Counted from the stretch's first letter, positions 34,180 to 43,507 are shown. The stretch is 61,166 nt of DNA from Planotetraspora thailandica (GCF_016863335.1 NZ_BOOR01000014.1:1-61166); one strand, 5' to 3'. Notes: generated by a model from the letters alone, not told the origin. Numbers and translations: made by a program.

Positions 34180-35028
34180 TTAGCCGAGGGCTTGGGCGAT
34201 GTACATACCGCCGAGGACGACAGCCAGAGCTCCCAGCGTGAGTCGAAGAGTGGTCTCGGGGAGTCGGGGTTGTAGTCGGGCTCCGAGGTATCCACCGATG
34301 AGGCCGCCCAATCCGCAGAGCAGACCCAGTGGCCAATTGGGGCCGATGTCGTCGCCTGTGCCGAGTGCGAGCAGAGCGTAGGTGCCCGCGCCCACGATGG
34401 ATGTGAAGAACGTTGAGGCCAGAGCGGCGGGTGCCACCTTGCTTACCGGAAGTCCTCGCCCAACCAGGATGGGACCAAGGATCGAGCCGCCGCCGATGCC
34501 GTAGACCCCGCCCACCACGCCTACGGCCAGGGCGAGGAGGGTGATGGAACGGCGAGACGGCTCCCGGGCGAGATGCTGACTTGGTGGACGCAGTGTTCGG
34601 ACGAAAAGCCAGGAGCCCAAGGGGAGCAGGAGCAGCCCCACGATGAAGCGGAAGACTCCCGGTCCCGGGACAGCGAAGACTCGAATGACTGCCCCTATGA
34701 CGACGCCGGGAAGGGTGCCCATCACCAGTTGCCGAGTCAGCGGGCCGGCTGCGTTTCCGTTTCGCCGGTAACGCAGCAGCGCACCGGGTCCGGCCACGAC
34801 GTTGTACAGCAAGTTTGTGGGCGTAACCGCTGGGCTCGGCACACCAAGCACGCTGAACTGCACTGGCAGCAGGAATACCGCGCCCGACACCCCAACCGGG
34901 GCGGTCACCAAGGCAATCAGTAGGCCAGTCAGGCCACCCACCAAACCTGTCACCCAAGTCACCCAGCACAGTGTGTCGTGTCTGGGAGGTGCGCGTAGCG
35001 CCGGCAGTGCAGTGTCGAATTGCTGCAT
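34180..35028 (-). CDS. TauE/SafE-family membrane exporter
   Basis: The 282-residue protein has about eight membrane helices in two halves. The repeated motifs are TGLLIALVTAPVGVSGAVFL with PTNLLYNVVAGPGALLRYRR in the first half, and GVYGIGGGSILGPIL with LASTFFTSIVGAGTYAL in the second. Family members export sulfite or organosulfur anions. It is adjacent to the arsenic cluster and on the strand of its MFS gene, so an accessory anion-export role is possible but unproven. Confidence 0.85.
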   Translation of the reverse strand: MQQFDTALPALRAPPRHDTLCWVTWVTGLVGGLTGLLIALVTAPVGVSGAVFLLPVQFSVLGVPSPAVTPTNLLYNVVAGPGALLRYRRNGNAAGPLTRQLVMGTLPGVVIGAVIRVFAVPGPGVFRFIVGLLLLPLGSWLFVRTLRPPSQHLAREPSRRSITLLALAVGVVGGVYGIGGGSILGPILVGRGLPVSKVAPAALASTFFTSIVGAGTYALLALGTGDDIGPNWPLGLLCGLGGLIGGYLGARLQPRLPETTLRLTLGALAVVLGGMYIAQALG

Positions 35029-35069
35029 GACCAGCTGTTCCCGCCCTTGGCCGTACTCACGATGTGCGG

Positions 35070-36323
35070 TCAGGTCGGATCAACGTGATCAGCACTAGAA
35101 GGTTGGTCGACGTGGGTGCCGAGGGCAAGGGCAGCGGCCAACCCTGACATCGCGGCGAGCAGGATGAACAGGTTCGCGTAGCCACCCAAGGGGACGGCCA
35201 GGGCGGCACCGGCGAAGGGGGCGAGGGCGGAAGCACTGAGGGTGGGTGCGGCCAGCAGGCCGGACAGGCGCCCGTAGTGGGTGGCGCCCCAGCGGTCGGG
35301 TACGGCGGTGGCCTGAAGCAGGGTGAGGTTGCCGCGGACCATGCCCGCGATGATGGAGATCACCGTCAACAACGTGACGGGGCCGGGGATGACCGCCAGC
35401 GCCAATGTAGTGAGACCCCCGGCGGCGATGAGCACGACCGTCCGGGCAGTCACTCCGGTCCGTCGGGTAAGAACGACGTACAGGGACCGCCCGAGAGTTT
35501 GTCCTGCACCGCCCAAGCCGAGTGCCCAGGCTGCTGCAGTCGTGGAGACGCCACGTTCGGCGAACAGGGGAACCAAGGCGATTACGACGGCGTATTCCGC
35601 GAAACTCGACACGGTGAGGGCTGCGGCGAGCAGAACGAACGGTCCGGTGCGGGCGACCGATTCCTTGGTTGAGCCCCTCGATGCATGGGCGGCGGCGGGT
35701 GTCGGTGGGGCTGGAGGCCAGGGCGCCCGGAGCGCGAGCGCATGGGCTGGGATGGTGCTGGCGGCCAGGACTATGGCGAGCACCACGTAGGTGGTGCGCC
35801 ATGACAGGTGCTCGTTCAGGGTCGCGGTGAACGGGGCGAAGACGGTGGAGGCGAGTCCGCCGGCGAGGGTGATGATCGTTATTGCGCGGACGCGGTCGTC
35901 TCCCCACCAGCGGGCGACGGCGGCGAATGCCGGTTGGTAGAGGGTGGCGGCCATCGATACCCCGGCGAGCAGCCATGCTGCGGTGAATGCGGCGAGGTTG
36001 GGCGCGCAGGCGGCGGCCAGCATGCTGGCGACCCCGAGGATGGAACCGGTGGTCATCACTGTGCGTGGGCCGCGGGCGTCGAGGATGCGCCCGATCGGGA
36101 TTCCGGCGAACGCGGAAACCAGAAGGGCAGCCGAATAGGCCGCGGTGGTAGCGGTTGTAGGCCATCCGGTGTCGGCGGTGATGGCCGGGTTGAGGACGGG
36201 GAAGGCGTAGTAGATCACGCCCCAGCCGACGATCTGCGTGATGCACAGAGCGGGCAGGGCGGCGCGCGGCCGTGGCAGGACGTAGGGTCCCGTCGCGGCC
36301 GCGCGGTCGTCGAGGTTGGTCAC
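35070..36323 (-). CDS. Major facilitator superfamily transporter
   Basis: The 417-residue protein has 12 predicted membrane helices in two six-helix halves. The A-motif-like loop PIGRILDARGPRTVM lies between helices 2 and 3. It overlaps nothing and ends 41 bp from TauE/SafE; the flavoprotein gene at 36327 begins the same transcript, with only three bases between. Position between arsenic-linked flavoprotein and exporter genes suggests efflux of an arsenic species or organoarsenical, which is inference. Confidence 0.85.
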   Translation of the reverse strand: MTNLDDRAAATGPYVLPRPRAALPALCITQIVGWGVIYYAFPVLNPAITADTGWPTTATTAAYSAALLVSAFAGIPIGRILDARGPRTVMTTGSILGVASMLAAACAPNLAAFTAAWLLAGVSMAATLYQPAFAAVARWWGDDRVRAITIITLAGGLASTVFAPFTATLNEHLSWRTTYVVLAIVLAASTIPAHALALRAPWPPAPPTPAAAHASRGSTKESVARTGPFVLLAAALTVSSFAEYAVVIALVPLFAERGVSTTAAAWALGLGGAGQTLGRSLYVVLTRRTGVTARTVVLIAAGGLTTLALAVIPGPVTLLTVISIIAGMVRGNLTLLQATAVPDRWGATHYGRLSGLLAAPTLSASALAPFAGAALAVPLGGYANLFILLAAMSGLAAALALGTHVDQPSSADHVDPT

Positions 36324-36326
36324 AGG

Positions 36327-37688
36327 TCAGCAGCCGCCGGCGGAGACGGGAGCGCGGAGACCGATCTGCAGCGTGGCTGGGACGGCGCAGCAGCCCCCGA
36401 CCGCAGCCTGGTCGCTGTCGGCCTGGTCGAACAGGCCAGCTCCGCCGCACACCCCGGTGTCGGGGAGAACGAGTTCTACGCGTTCGGCGGCTTCGTGGTC
36501 GCCCGCGATGGCGGCGGCGATGGACCGGGTCTGCTCGTATCCGGTCATGGCCAGGAACGTGGGCGCCCGGCCGTAGGCCTTCATGCCGACCAGATAGATG
36601 CCCCGCTCGGGGTGGGACAGTTCCTTGACGCCGTGCGGGTAGACGGTGCCGCAGGAGTGCACGTTCGGGTCGATCAGCGGGGCGAGCGCAACCGGTGCCT
36701 GCAAACGCTCGTCCAGGCCGAGACGGACCTCGGACAGGAAGGACAGGTCAGGTCGGAAACCGGTCAGCACGATCACCTCGTCGACAGGCTCGGTGCGGCG
36801 GCCGTCGTCGGCGACGAGCACCAGGCGCTCACCGTCCCGCTCGACCGCAGCGGTGCGGAAGCCGGTGACCGCGCTGGCGTGGCCGGCGTCGACGGCAGCC
36901 TTGGCGGCAAGTCCGAGAGCGCCACGGGCTGGAAGCTGGTCGGCCTCGCCACCGCCGTAGGTGTTGGCGCCGATTCCGCGCCGCAAGATCCATACCGCGT
37001 GGGTGCCGGGCTCCTGCTTGGCCAAGTCGGCGAGGGTCGCCAGTGCGGTGAAGGCGGAGGCGCCGGAGCCGACCACGGCGGTGCGCCGTCCGGCGTAGCG
37101 GGCACGCACGGACGGCTCGCGCAGGTCAGGGACCCGGTAGGAGATCCGGTCGGCCGCGGACTTCTCGCCGAGTGCTGGCAGGCCGTCTCCGCCGAGCGGG
37201 CTGGGAGTGGTCCAGGTGCCGGACGCGTCGATGACGGCGCGGGCGGTGATCCGTTCCTCGCCTCCCTCGGGGGTGGAGATGTGCACGGTGAAGGGCTGGT
37301 CGTCTCGGCCGGAATCGACCAGGCGGTCCCGCCCCGCCTTGGCTACGCCGGTGACGGTGGCGTTGTACCGGACCTTGTCGCCAAGGACGTCGGCAAGCGG
37401 CTGCAGGTACTGCGCGGCCCATTCACCGCCGGATGGGTACGACGCCGGATCGGGATGCACCCACCCAGTCGGGGCGAGCAACTTCTCAGCGGCAGGATCG
37501 ACGACCTCGCTCCAGGTAGAGAACAGCCGCACATGTGACCACTCGCGTACGGCGGAGCCGGCTGCGGGGCCGGCCTCCAGCACGAGCGGGTCGAGGCCAC
37601 GTTCGACCAGGTGGGCGGCGGCGGCCAGCCCGACAGGGCCGGCTCCGATCACGACCATGGGTAGCTCATCGGTGGCAGGCACGGTCAC
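36327..37688 (-). CDS. FAD/NAD(P)-binding flavoprotein of arsenic clusters
   Basis: The 453-residue protein has a dinucleotide motif VVIGAGPVGLAAAAHL at the N-terminus and a second at TAVVGSGASAFTALATL (near residue 215), the layout of flavin monooxygenase/thioredoxin-reductase-like enzymes. The C-terminus holds cysteines in DTGVCGGAGLF and VGGCCAVPA, which suits thiol or metalloid chemistry. GTG at 37688 follows AAGGAG. It is divergent from arsO across an ArsR operator. The exact reaction is unknown. Confidence 0.85.
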   Translation of the reverse strand: MTVPATDELPMVVIGAGPVGLAAAAHLVERGLDPLVLEAGPAAGSAVREWSHVRLFSTWSEVVDPAAEKLLAPTGWVHPDPASYPSGGEWAAQYLQPLADVLGDKVRYNATVTGVAKAGRDRLVDSGRDDQPFTVHISTPEGGEERITARAVIDASGTWTTPSPLGGDGLPALGEKSAADRISYRVPDLREPSVRARYAGRRTAVVGSGASAFTALATLADLAKQEPGTHAVWILRRGIGANTYGGGEADQLPARGALGLAAKAAVDAGHASAVTGFRTAAVERDGERLVLVADDGRRTEPVDEVIVLTGFRPDLSFLSEVRLGLDERLQAPVALAPLIDPNVHSCGTVYPHGVKELSHPERGIYLVGMKAYGRAPTFLAMTGYEQTRSIAAAIAGDHEAAERVELVLPDTGVCGGAGLFDQADSDQAAVGGCCAVPATLQIGLRAPVSAGGC

Positions 37689-37741
37689 GACGGCTCCTTG
37701 TCATCACTGTCTGTGGGGTTGCGCGGCCAGCATGGCATCTG

Positions 37742-37775
37742 TTTCGATAAACGTCAATATAGACGTTTCTCGAAA
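37742..37775. promoter_or_regulatory. ArsR operator between divergent ars flavoprotein genes
   Basis: A long palindrome is centred on AAACGTC-6-GACGTTT (37749-37768) with outer arms TTTCG and CGAAA. A second, related site lies at 38875-38906 before arsR. It should control both the 37688 gene and arsO. Confidence 0.82.
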
Positions 37776-37792
37776 CAGGGAAGGGTTTGGTC

Positions 37793-38848
37793 ATGGAGCA
37801 TGCCGACGTCGTGGTGATTGGAGGCGGCCAGTCAGGGCTCGCCACGGCACATGCACTGCTGCGCCAAGGGCTCAAGCCAGTGATCCTGGAGGCATCCGGA
37901 CGGGCGGCCGGATCGTGGCCGCGGTACTACGACAGCCTCACGCTGTTCTCGCCCGCCCGCTACAGCTCGCTGCCCGGCATGCCGTTCGGCGGGGATCCGG
38001 ACCGCCACCCGCACCGTGACGAGGTCACCGACTACCTCACGACCTATGCCGCACGCTTGAACACCGAGATCCGCACCAACGCTCGCGTCGAGGAGGTACG
38101 CGGCGACGAGGGCGGCTTCAAGATCTTCGTGCAGGCCGGCAGCGAGTTGACGGCGCGAGTTGTGGTCGCGGCGAGCGGGACATTCGGCAACCCCTACTGG
38201 CCTGCTCTGCCAGGTCTGGACGGCTTCACCGGCACCGTGCTGCACGCGGCCGAGTACGCCAGCCCCGAACCGTTCTCCGGACAACGCATCGTCGTGGTGG
38301 GAGCGGGCAACTCAGCCGTGCAGATCGCCGCCGAACTTGCCGACATAGCCCAGGTGACGCTGGCCACCCGCACGCCGGTGCGTTTCGCCCGCCAGCACAT
38401 CCTTGGCCGAGACCTGCACTTCTGGCTAAGGCGCACCGGCCTGGACACCGCCCCCCTTGGTCGCGTCCTACGTACGCCCCCGACCCAGCCGGTCCTGGAT
38501 GACGGCCGCTACCGCGCGGCCCTGAACAGCGACAAGCCAGACCAGCAGACCCTCTTCACCGAGATCAGCGACAACAAGATCACCTGGCCAGACGGCACAA
38601 CGGAGCAGGTCGACACGATCATCCTGGCCACCGGATACCGCCCCGACCTGCCCTATCTCGACGGCCTCGGCGCCCTCGACCAGCACGGACATCCTCTGCA
38701 CCGTGACGGCGCATCCTTGACCCGTCCTGGTCTGGCGTATGTGGGATTGGAATGGCTGCGCAGCCTGTCGTCCAATTCCCTGCGGGGCGTGGGTCGTGAT
38801 GCTGAGCGTGTCGCGCGCCGCATGGCAAACCACCTTGCCCGGTCATGA
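37793..38848 (+). CDS. arsO: ArsO-like flavin-binding monooxygenase
   Basis: The 351-residue protein has the FAD motif VVVIGGGQSGLATAHALLRQ, the FMO-like GRAAGSWPRYYDSLTLFSP, and the NADPH motif IVVVGAGNSAVQIAAELAD near residue 168. It ends with the ATGYRPDLPYLDGL strand. Such proteins are encoded in actinobacterial ars clusters as ArsO; their reaction on arsenicals is not well defined. GGGAAGGG lies eight bases before the ATG. Its stop overlaps a possible arsR start (ATGA at 38845). Confidence 0.82.
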   Translation: MEHADVVVIGGGQSGLATAHALLRQGLKPVILEASGRAAGSWPRYYDSLTLFSPARYSSLPGMPFGGDPDRHPHRDEVTDYLTTYAARLNTEIRTNARVEEVRGDEGGFKIFVQAGSELTARVVVAASGTFGNPYWPALPGLDGFTGTVLHAAEYASPEPFSGQRIVVVGAGNSAVQIAAELADIAQVTLATRTPVRFARQHILGRDLHFWLRRTGLDTAPLGRVLRTPPTQPVLDDGRYRAALNSDKPDQQTLFTEISDNKITWPDGTTEQVDTIILATGYRPDLPYLDGLGALDQHGHPLHRDGASLTRPGLAYVGLEWLRSLSSNSLRGVGRDAERVARRMANHLARS

Positions 38849-38874
38849 CGGCGTCGCCAACCCTCACACGGTGG

Positions 38875-38906
38875 TTCGATATGTGTCAACATAGACGTAT
38901 GTCGAA
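38875..38906. promoter_or_regulatory. ArsR operator over the arsR start codon
   Basis: The site TTCGATATGTGTCAACATAG (38875-38894) continues into GACGTATGTCGAA and matches the half-sites of the 37742-37775 operator. The likely arsR start codon (38899) lies inside it, so binding would block a leaderless transcript at its first codon. Confidence 0.75.
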
Positions 38907-39264
38907 CGCTCTCTCGTTGCCGGTGTTGGAGCCCGACGTCGTGGAGCCGTGCTGCCCGCCACTGACGGAACGCCCGCTCACCGCCGAGGAGTCCGAGCGG
39001 ACAGCGGTCATGTTCAAGGCGCTCAGCGACCCCGTGCGCCTGCGTCTGTTCTCCTTGGTCGCCTCCCACCCCGGCGGTGAGGCATGCGTCTGCGACATCT
39101 CCGACGTCGGAGTGTCCGGGCCGACCGTCTCCTTCCACCTGAAGAAGCTCAAGCAGGCCGGTCTGCTTGCATCAGAGCGGCGCGGGACCTGGGTCTACTA
39201 CCGTGTCGAGCCCAGCGTGCTGGCAGCGATGGGCGCCCTGCTGACGAGCCCCGTCCGGGCGTAA
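38899..39264 (+). CDS. arsR: ArsR, arsenite-responsive repressor
   Basis: The 121-residue repressor has a winged helix with MFKALSDPVRLRLFSLVASH and VSGPTVSFHLKKLKQAGLL. The As(III) site is the classic EACVCDIS motif in the recognition-helix neighbourhood, with an additional Cys pair EPCCPPL near the N-terminus. I prefer ATG at 38899, inside the operator. ATG at 38845, which overlaps the arsO stop, would add 18 residues. Confidence 0.9.
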   Translation: MSNALSLPVLEPDVVEPCCPPLTERPLTAEESERTAVMFKALSDPVRLRLFSLVASHPGGEACVCDISDVGVSGPTVSFHLKKLKQAGLLASERRGTWVYYRVEPSVLAAMGALLTSPVRA

Positions 39265-39301
39265 CGTGCACTAAAGGGTCGTTGGCGTCAGCGGCGGCTC
39301 C

Positions 39302-40294
39302 TTAGGCTCGCCGTGCCATTCCCTCCCGTGCTGAGGCTGTGAATCTCTTGCGCCACGCAAGTGAGACGTAGACCAAGCCCACGAGCACTGGGACCTCGAT
39401 CAGCGGGCCGACGACGCCGGACAGGGCTTGGCCGGAGGTCACGCCGAAAGTAGCGATGGCCACCGCGATCGCGAGTTCGAAGTTATTGCCGGCCGCAGTG
39501 AAGGCCAGTGTGGCGGTGCGGTCGTATGCCAGGCCGATCGCCTTGCCGAGTGCGAAGGTCCCGAACCACATCAGGCCGAAGTAGGCCAACAGCGGCAACG
39601 CGATCCGTGCCACGTCACCCGGCTCAGAGGTGATCATCTTTCCTTGCAGGGCAAAGAGAATCACGATCGTGAACAGCAGGCCGTACAACGCCCAAGGGGC
39701 GATCTTCGGCAAAAAGGCGCTCTCGTACCGCTGACGGCCAAGCCTGCGTTCGCCGAGCCGGCGGGTGAGGAATCCGGCCAGCAACGGGATGCCAAGGAAG
39801 ATGACGACGTTGAGGGCGATCTTCCCGGCGGAGATGTCGAGGTGCTGGCCGTCGCCGAGGCCGAGCCATCCGGGCAGCAGGTCCAGGTAGAACCAACCAA
39901 GCAGACCGAAGGCCAGCACCTGAAAGACAGAGTTCAGCGCTACGAGGACGGCGGCGGCTTCACGGTCGCCGCAGGCGAGGTCGTTCCAGATGATCACCAT
40001 GGCTATGCAGCGGGCAAGACCGACGATGATCAGTCCAGTGCGGTACTCCGGCAGATCCGGCAGGAAAATCCACGCGAGGGCGAACATCACGGCAGGGCCG
40101 ATGAGCCAGTTGATCACTAGTGAGGAGCTCATCAACCTGCGATCACCAGTAACGGCGTCGAGCTTGTCGTAGCGCACTTTTGCCAGCACGGGGTACATCA
40201 TGATCAGCAGGCCGAGGGCGATGGGCAGCGAGATGTCGCTGAGAGTAGGCGCCGCTGATTCAGTACCCTCCGGCCTCAGCGATCGCGCAACCAC
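39302..40294 (-). CDS. acr3: Acr3-family arsenite efflux permease, N-terminally short
   Basis: The 330-residue protein matches Acr3 from SLPIALGLLIMMYPVLAKVR onward, including the conserved Cys region GLARCIAMVIIWNDLACGD and the FTAAGNNFELAIAVAIATFG segment of the second half. Normal Acr3 proteins have a first membrane helix before SLPIAL; here that part is replaced by a hydrophilic stretch (VARSLRPEGTESAAPT), and an upstream in-frame stop at 40319-40321 rules out an extension. The GTG start lies within the end of the preceding gene. The protein may be inactive or use nine rather than ten helices. Confidence 0.85.
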   Translation of the reverse strand: MVARSLRPEGTESAAPTLSDISLPIALGLLIMMYPVLAKVRYDKLDAVTGDRRLMSSSLVINWLIGPAVMFALAWIFLPDLPEYRTGLIIVGLARCIAMVIIWNDLACGDREAAAVLVALNSVFQVLAFGLLGWFYLDLLPGWLGLGDGQHLDISAGKIALNVVIFLGIPLLAGFLTRRLGERRLGRQRYESAFLPKIAPWALYGLLFTIVILFALQGKMITSEPGDVARIALPLLAYFGLMWFGTFALGKAIGLAYDRTATLAFTAAGNNFELAIAVAIATFGVTSGQALSGVVGPLIEVPVLVGLVYVSLAWRKRFTASAREGMARRA

Positions 40295-41646
40295 GCATGC
40301 GCCGCGAGTTGCGTCGCGTCATAGGGGCTGCCGAGCGGTGGGGTGTATGCCAGATCAAGGTCACCTATGTCCGCCACGCCGGCGCCGTAGTGGATCGCGG
40401 TGGCGTAGGTGTCGACGCGTTTGGCGATCTCAGCCTCGAGCCGTCCCACGAGTTGTGCGCCGAGGAGCCGACCGGTCGTGCGATCACCGGTGATGTTGAT
40501 GTGCACCGGTGTCGCGCCCGGGTAGTACGCCTTGTGATCGTCATAGCTGCCGGTGACCGTGAGCGGCGCGTAACCGGCATCACGGGCTGCTCCGTCTTGC
40601 AGACCTGTCGCCGCGATAACGGTGTCGAACACCTTGACGACCTGGGTGGAGCAGACACCGGAGAAGGTCGCGTCACCGCCGACAGCGTTCTCTCCGGCAA
40701 CACGCCCCTGCTTGTGCGCGGTCGTACCCAGCGGAAGGTAGGCCGGGGAGGGGAGCAGTCGGTGATGAGTGTGAACACAGTCGCCTGCGGCGTACACATC
40801 CGGAATGCTCGTCCGCATGCGGGGATCGACGACGATGGCCCCGCGGATGCCGAGTTGAGCGCCGGCGGCAGCCGCTAGCGAGGCCTCGGGACGAACGCCC
40901 GTCACCACGAGCACCACATCCGCACGCCGCGTGGAACCGTCAGAGCACGACAGGAGCACACCGGCGGGGCCGTCGTCATCGCGGGCGATCGAGCTGACCG
41001 TCATGCCGGTCAGCACTTCGACTCCGTGTCCGGCCAGCTCAGCTTCGACCCGCTTGGCCAGCTCAGGGTCCAGCGTGTTCGGCAGGACCTGAGGGAACTG
41101 CTCAAACACGGTGACGTGGATGCCCCTTGCGGATAAGGCTTCGGCCATCTCCACGCCGATGTAGCCCGCTCCGATGATCGCCGCAGCGGCTGGATGGCGC
41201 TTGTCCAGGTCATCGGTGAGGGAGAAGGTGTCGTCCATGGAGTGCAGAACATGCACACCATCAGTGGCACCCAACTGGTCGAGGCCCCGGATAGGTGGCC
41301 GGGCAGGGACGGCGCCGGTGGCGATGATCAGCTTGTCGTAGCCGATTTGCCGGAGGTCGCCGTCGCTTCCGTGCGTTTGAACGATGTGGGCGGTCGAGTC
41401 GATGGAGACGGCAGTCTCGCTCAGCCGCAACCGCATACCCGTGGCCTCAATGTCCGCCCGCGTTCGATGTGCGAGGGACCGCCAATCGGGAACGTCTCCG
41501 GAGATGTGGTACGGAATGCCGCAGATGGAATAGTTCGGGTATTCGTCGGCCACGACCACCGTGACGTCCACGTCAGGAGCCAATTCCCGCGCGCGAAGGG
41601 CGGCCGTGATGCCGGCGTCACTTCCCCCGATGATCACCAGATCCAT
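40276..41646 (-). CDS. CoA-disulfide-reductase-like FAD oxidoreductase
   Basis: The 456-residue protein starts LVIIGGSDAGITAALRARE and has the single redox cysteine in YPNYSICGIPY (near residue 43), as in CoA-disulfide reductase and NADH oxidase. The NAD motif AAIIGAGYIGVEMAEALS is near residue 155, and the second FAD site is VYAAGDCVHTHH. A dimerisation domain closes the protein. In ars clusters such enzymes may support thiol balance during arsenate reduction; that role is inferred. It overlaps the acr3 start. Confidence 0.87.
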   Translation of the reverse strand: MDLVIIGGSDAGITAALRARELAPDVDVTVVVADEYPNYSICGIPYHISGDVPDWRSLAHRTRADIEATGMRLRLSETAVSIDSTAHIVQTHGSDGDLRQIGYDKLIIATGAVPARPPIRGLDQLGATDGVHVLHSMDDTFSLTDDLDKRHPAAAAIIGAGYIGVEMAEALSARGIHVTVFEQFPQVLPNTLDPELAKRVEAELAGHGVEVLTGMTVSSIARDDDGPAGVLLSCSDGSTRRADVVLVVTGVRPEASLAAAAGAQLGIRGAIVVDPRMRTSIPDVYAAGDCVHTHHRLLPSPAYLPLGTTAHKQGRVAGENAVGGDATFSGVCSTQVVKVFDTVIAATGLQDGAARDAGYAPLTVTGSYDDHKAYYPGATPVHINITGDRTTGRLLGAQLVGRLEAEIAKRVDTYATAIHYGAGVADIGDLDLAYTPPLGSPYDATQLAAHAWLRDR

Positions 41647-41651
41647 TGCGG

Positions 41652-42056
41652 TCAGTTCCCAGCCAGTTCCGCGATCAGCTTCTGCACGCGGTCCTGGATC
41701 TCGTCGCGGATGGGCCGCACTGCGTCGATGCCCTGGCCGGCCGGGTCGTCAAGAGCCCAGTCCTCGTAGCGCTTGCCCGGAAAGACCGGGCAGGCGTCGC
41801 CACAGCCCATGGTGATCACGACATCGGATGCCTCGACGGCCTCAGTTGTGAGGATCTTCGGGCTCTCCGCGGTGATGTCGATCCCGACCTCTTTCATCGC
41901 CTCGACGGCGACCGGGTTTACGGTCTCGGCTGGGGCCGAGCCCGCGGATCGGACTTCGATGCGGTCGCCGGCCAGATGTGAAAGCCATCCGGCGGCCATT
42001 TGAGAACGTCCCGCGTTGTGAACACAGACGAACAGGACGCTGGGCTTGTCGGTCAT
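41652..42056 (-). CDS. arsC: Arsenate reductase (low-molecular-weight phosphatase family)
   Basis: The 134-residue enzyme has the P-loop VCVHNAGRSQMAA (nucleophile Cys near residue 11) and the downstream redox segment GCGDACPVFPGKRYEDW with a second Cys pair. The general acid Asp lies in WALDDP. It reduces As(V) to As(III), with thioredoxin or mycothiol as recycling partner. It sits six bases from the CoA-disulfide-reductase-like gene. Confidence 0.93.
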   Translation of the reverse strand: MTDKPSVLFVCVHNAGRSQMAAGWLSHLAGDRIEVRSAGSAPAETVNPVAVEAMKEVGIDITAESPKILTTEAVEASDVVITMGCGDACPVFPGKRYEDWALDDPAGQGIDAVRPIRDEIQDRVQKLIAELAGN

Positions 42057-42082
42057 GGAAGTCCTTCCAGTGGTGCGTATGT

Positions 42083-42736
42083 TCAGTGCGCGGTGGAGAG
42101 GGTGAGCTCGTACAGCAGTCCACGCACATGGGTGTCGACCTGGTCGCGGATCGCACGGACCTCGTCGAGCGCCTGGCCGTGCGGGTCAGGCAGGGTCCAG
42201 TCCAGGTAACGCTTGCCGGGATGGATGGGGCAGGCGTCGCCGCAGCCCATCGTGACGATGACATCGGCAGCACGGATGACGTCGTCCGTCAGCGGCTTGG
42301 GGAACTCCGCGGAGGCGTCCAAGCCGATTTCGGCCAGCGCCTCCACCACGGTCGGTTCGATGTCTGAGGCAGGCTCCGAGCCGGCCGTCCGGATGTGGAC
42401 CCTCCCCCGAGCGTGGTAGTTCAGCAGGGCGGCGGCCATCTGGGAGCGTCCCGCATTGTGGGTGCAGACGAAAAGCACCTCGGGCACGGCCTTGGGAATG
42501 TAGCCCTGGGCTTGCGCCAGAGCGGTCAGCCGGTCAGTGGCGAATCTTTCGGCCAGTACATGGAGGTGCGACTTCACTCGCGCCGTGCGGTACAGGGCCA
42601 CGTAGGACTCGCGCAGATACCGCTTGATCGTCTCCGTCGAGAAGTGGCCGATGAAGCGAACGGCCAGCCGTTCGGCCACACGTTCAAGCACCTTGTCAGT
42701 TTCAGGCGAATAGACGTCTTCGAACTCGTCGTCCAT
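42083..42736 (-). CDS. arsC: Arsenate reductase with N-terminal three-helix domain
   Basis: The 217-residue protein joins a helical N-terminal domain (1-85; VLERVAERLAVRFIGHFSTE, RTARVKSHLHVLAERFATDR) to a complete ArsC domain. The P-loop is VCTHNAGRSQMAA and the redox site is GCGDACPIHPGKRYLDW. The helical domain is often a separate protein or an N-terminal extension in actinobacterial ars operons. It is the second ArsC in tandem, 26 bp upstream of the first. Confidence 0.92.
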   Translation of the reverse strand: MDDEFEDVYSPETDKVLERVAERLAVRFIGHFSTETIKRYLRESYVALYRTARVKSHLHVLAERFATDRLTALAQAQGYIPKAVPEVLFVCTHNAGRSQMAAALLNYHARGRVHIRTAGSEPASDIEPTVVEALAEIGLDASAEFPKPLTDDVIRAADVIVTMGCGDACPIHPGKRYLDWTLPDPHGQALDEVRAIRDQVDTHVRGLLYELTLSTAH

Positions 42737-42748
42737 GGGGGATTCCTC

Positions 42749-43507
42749 TCAGGTGAGGCTGGGATCTGTGATCTGACCATTCGCCGGGGCCGCCGGCGAC
42801 GAGCTTTGTACGGCGTGCGCGGGCGCTTCGGCGGGCGTCCGCCCTATGAGCCCGGCGACCAGCAGGAGGCCGAGGACGCCTCCGACGAGTTGTGCGACGA
42901 GGAAAGCAGGCGCTGAGGCGGGGGCGATGCCCGCGAAGGAGTCGGAGAAGATCCGTCCGATCGTGACTGCTGGGTTGGCGAAGCTGGTGGAAGAGGTGAA
43001 CCAGTAGGCTGCGCCAATGTACGAGGCCACCACGACCGGCGCATACGCGGCGCGGCCGGCCCGGACCAGACAGAAGATGACCACGATGAGGCCCGTCGTG
43101 GCGACCACTTCGCCAATCCAGAGATGCGGCGCGGAACGATCGGTGGTCGACCAGGAGACCACGGGCTTGGCGAACATGGCGTTGGCGAGGATCGATCCGC
43201 CGACACCGCCGACGATCTGCGCGGCGATGTAGATCACAGCACTCTTCAATGACAGACCAGACGCGTCGCGTCTGCCGTGCCACCAGTCGGCCAGTGACAC
43301 CACCGGATTGAAATGGGCCCCGGAGATGGGGCCGAGTACGGCGATCAGCACGCCCAGTCCGAACACGGTCGCCGTCGAGTTCTCCAGCAGTTGCAGACCG
43401 ATGTTCCCGGGGGACAGGGATTGGGCCATGATGCCTGACCCGACGACGATGGCCACCAGAAGTGCTGTGCCAAGGAACTCGGCGAGCGCGCGGCGCTGAA
43501 GGTTCAT
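42749..43507 (-). CDS. aqpS: MIP-family aquaglyceroporin (AqpS-like)
   Basis: The 252-residue channel has six membrane helices and the two half-helix motifs NPVVS (near residue 70) and NPAVTIGR (near residue 190). Both retain NP; the first has V for A. In ars operons, MIP channels let As(III) made by ArsC leave down its gradient, as with AqpS. I took ATG at 43507, five codons inside the longest frame. It is 12 bp upstream of the ArsC with the helical domain. Confidence 0.9.
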   Translation of the reverse strand: MNLQRRALAEFLGTALLVAIVVGSGIMAQSLSPGNIGLQLLENSTATVFGLGVLIAVLGPISGAHFNPVVSLADWWHGRRDASGLSLKSAVIYIAAQIVGGVGGSILANAMFAKPVVSWSTTDRSAPHLWIGEVVATTGLIVVIFCLVRAGRAAYAPVVVASYIGAAYWFTSSTSFANPAVTIGRIFSDSFAGIAPASAPAFLVAQLVGGVLGLLLVAGLIGRTPAEAPAHAVQSSSPAAPANGQITDPSLT

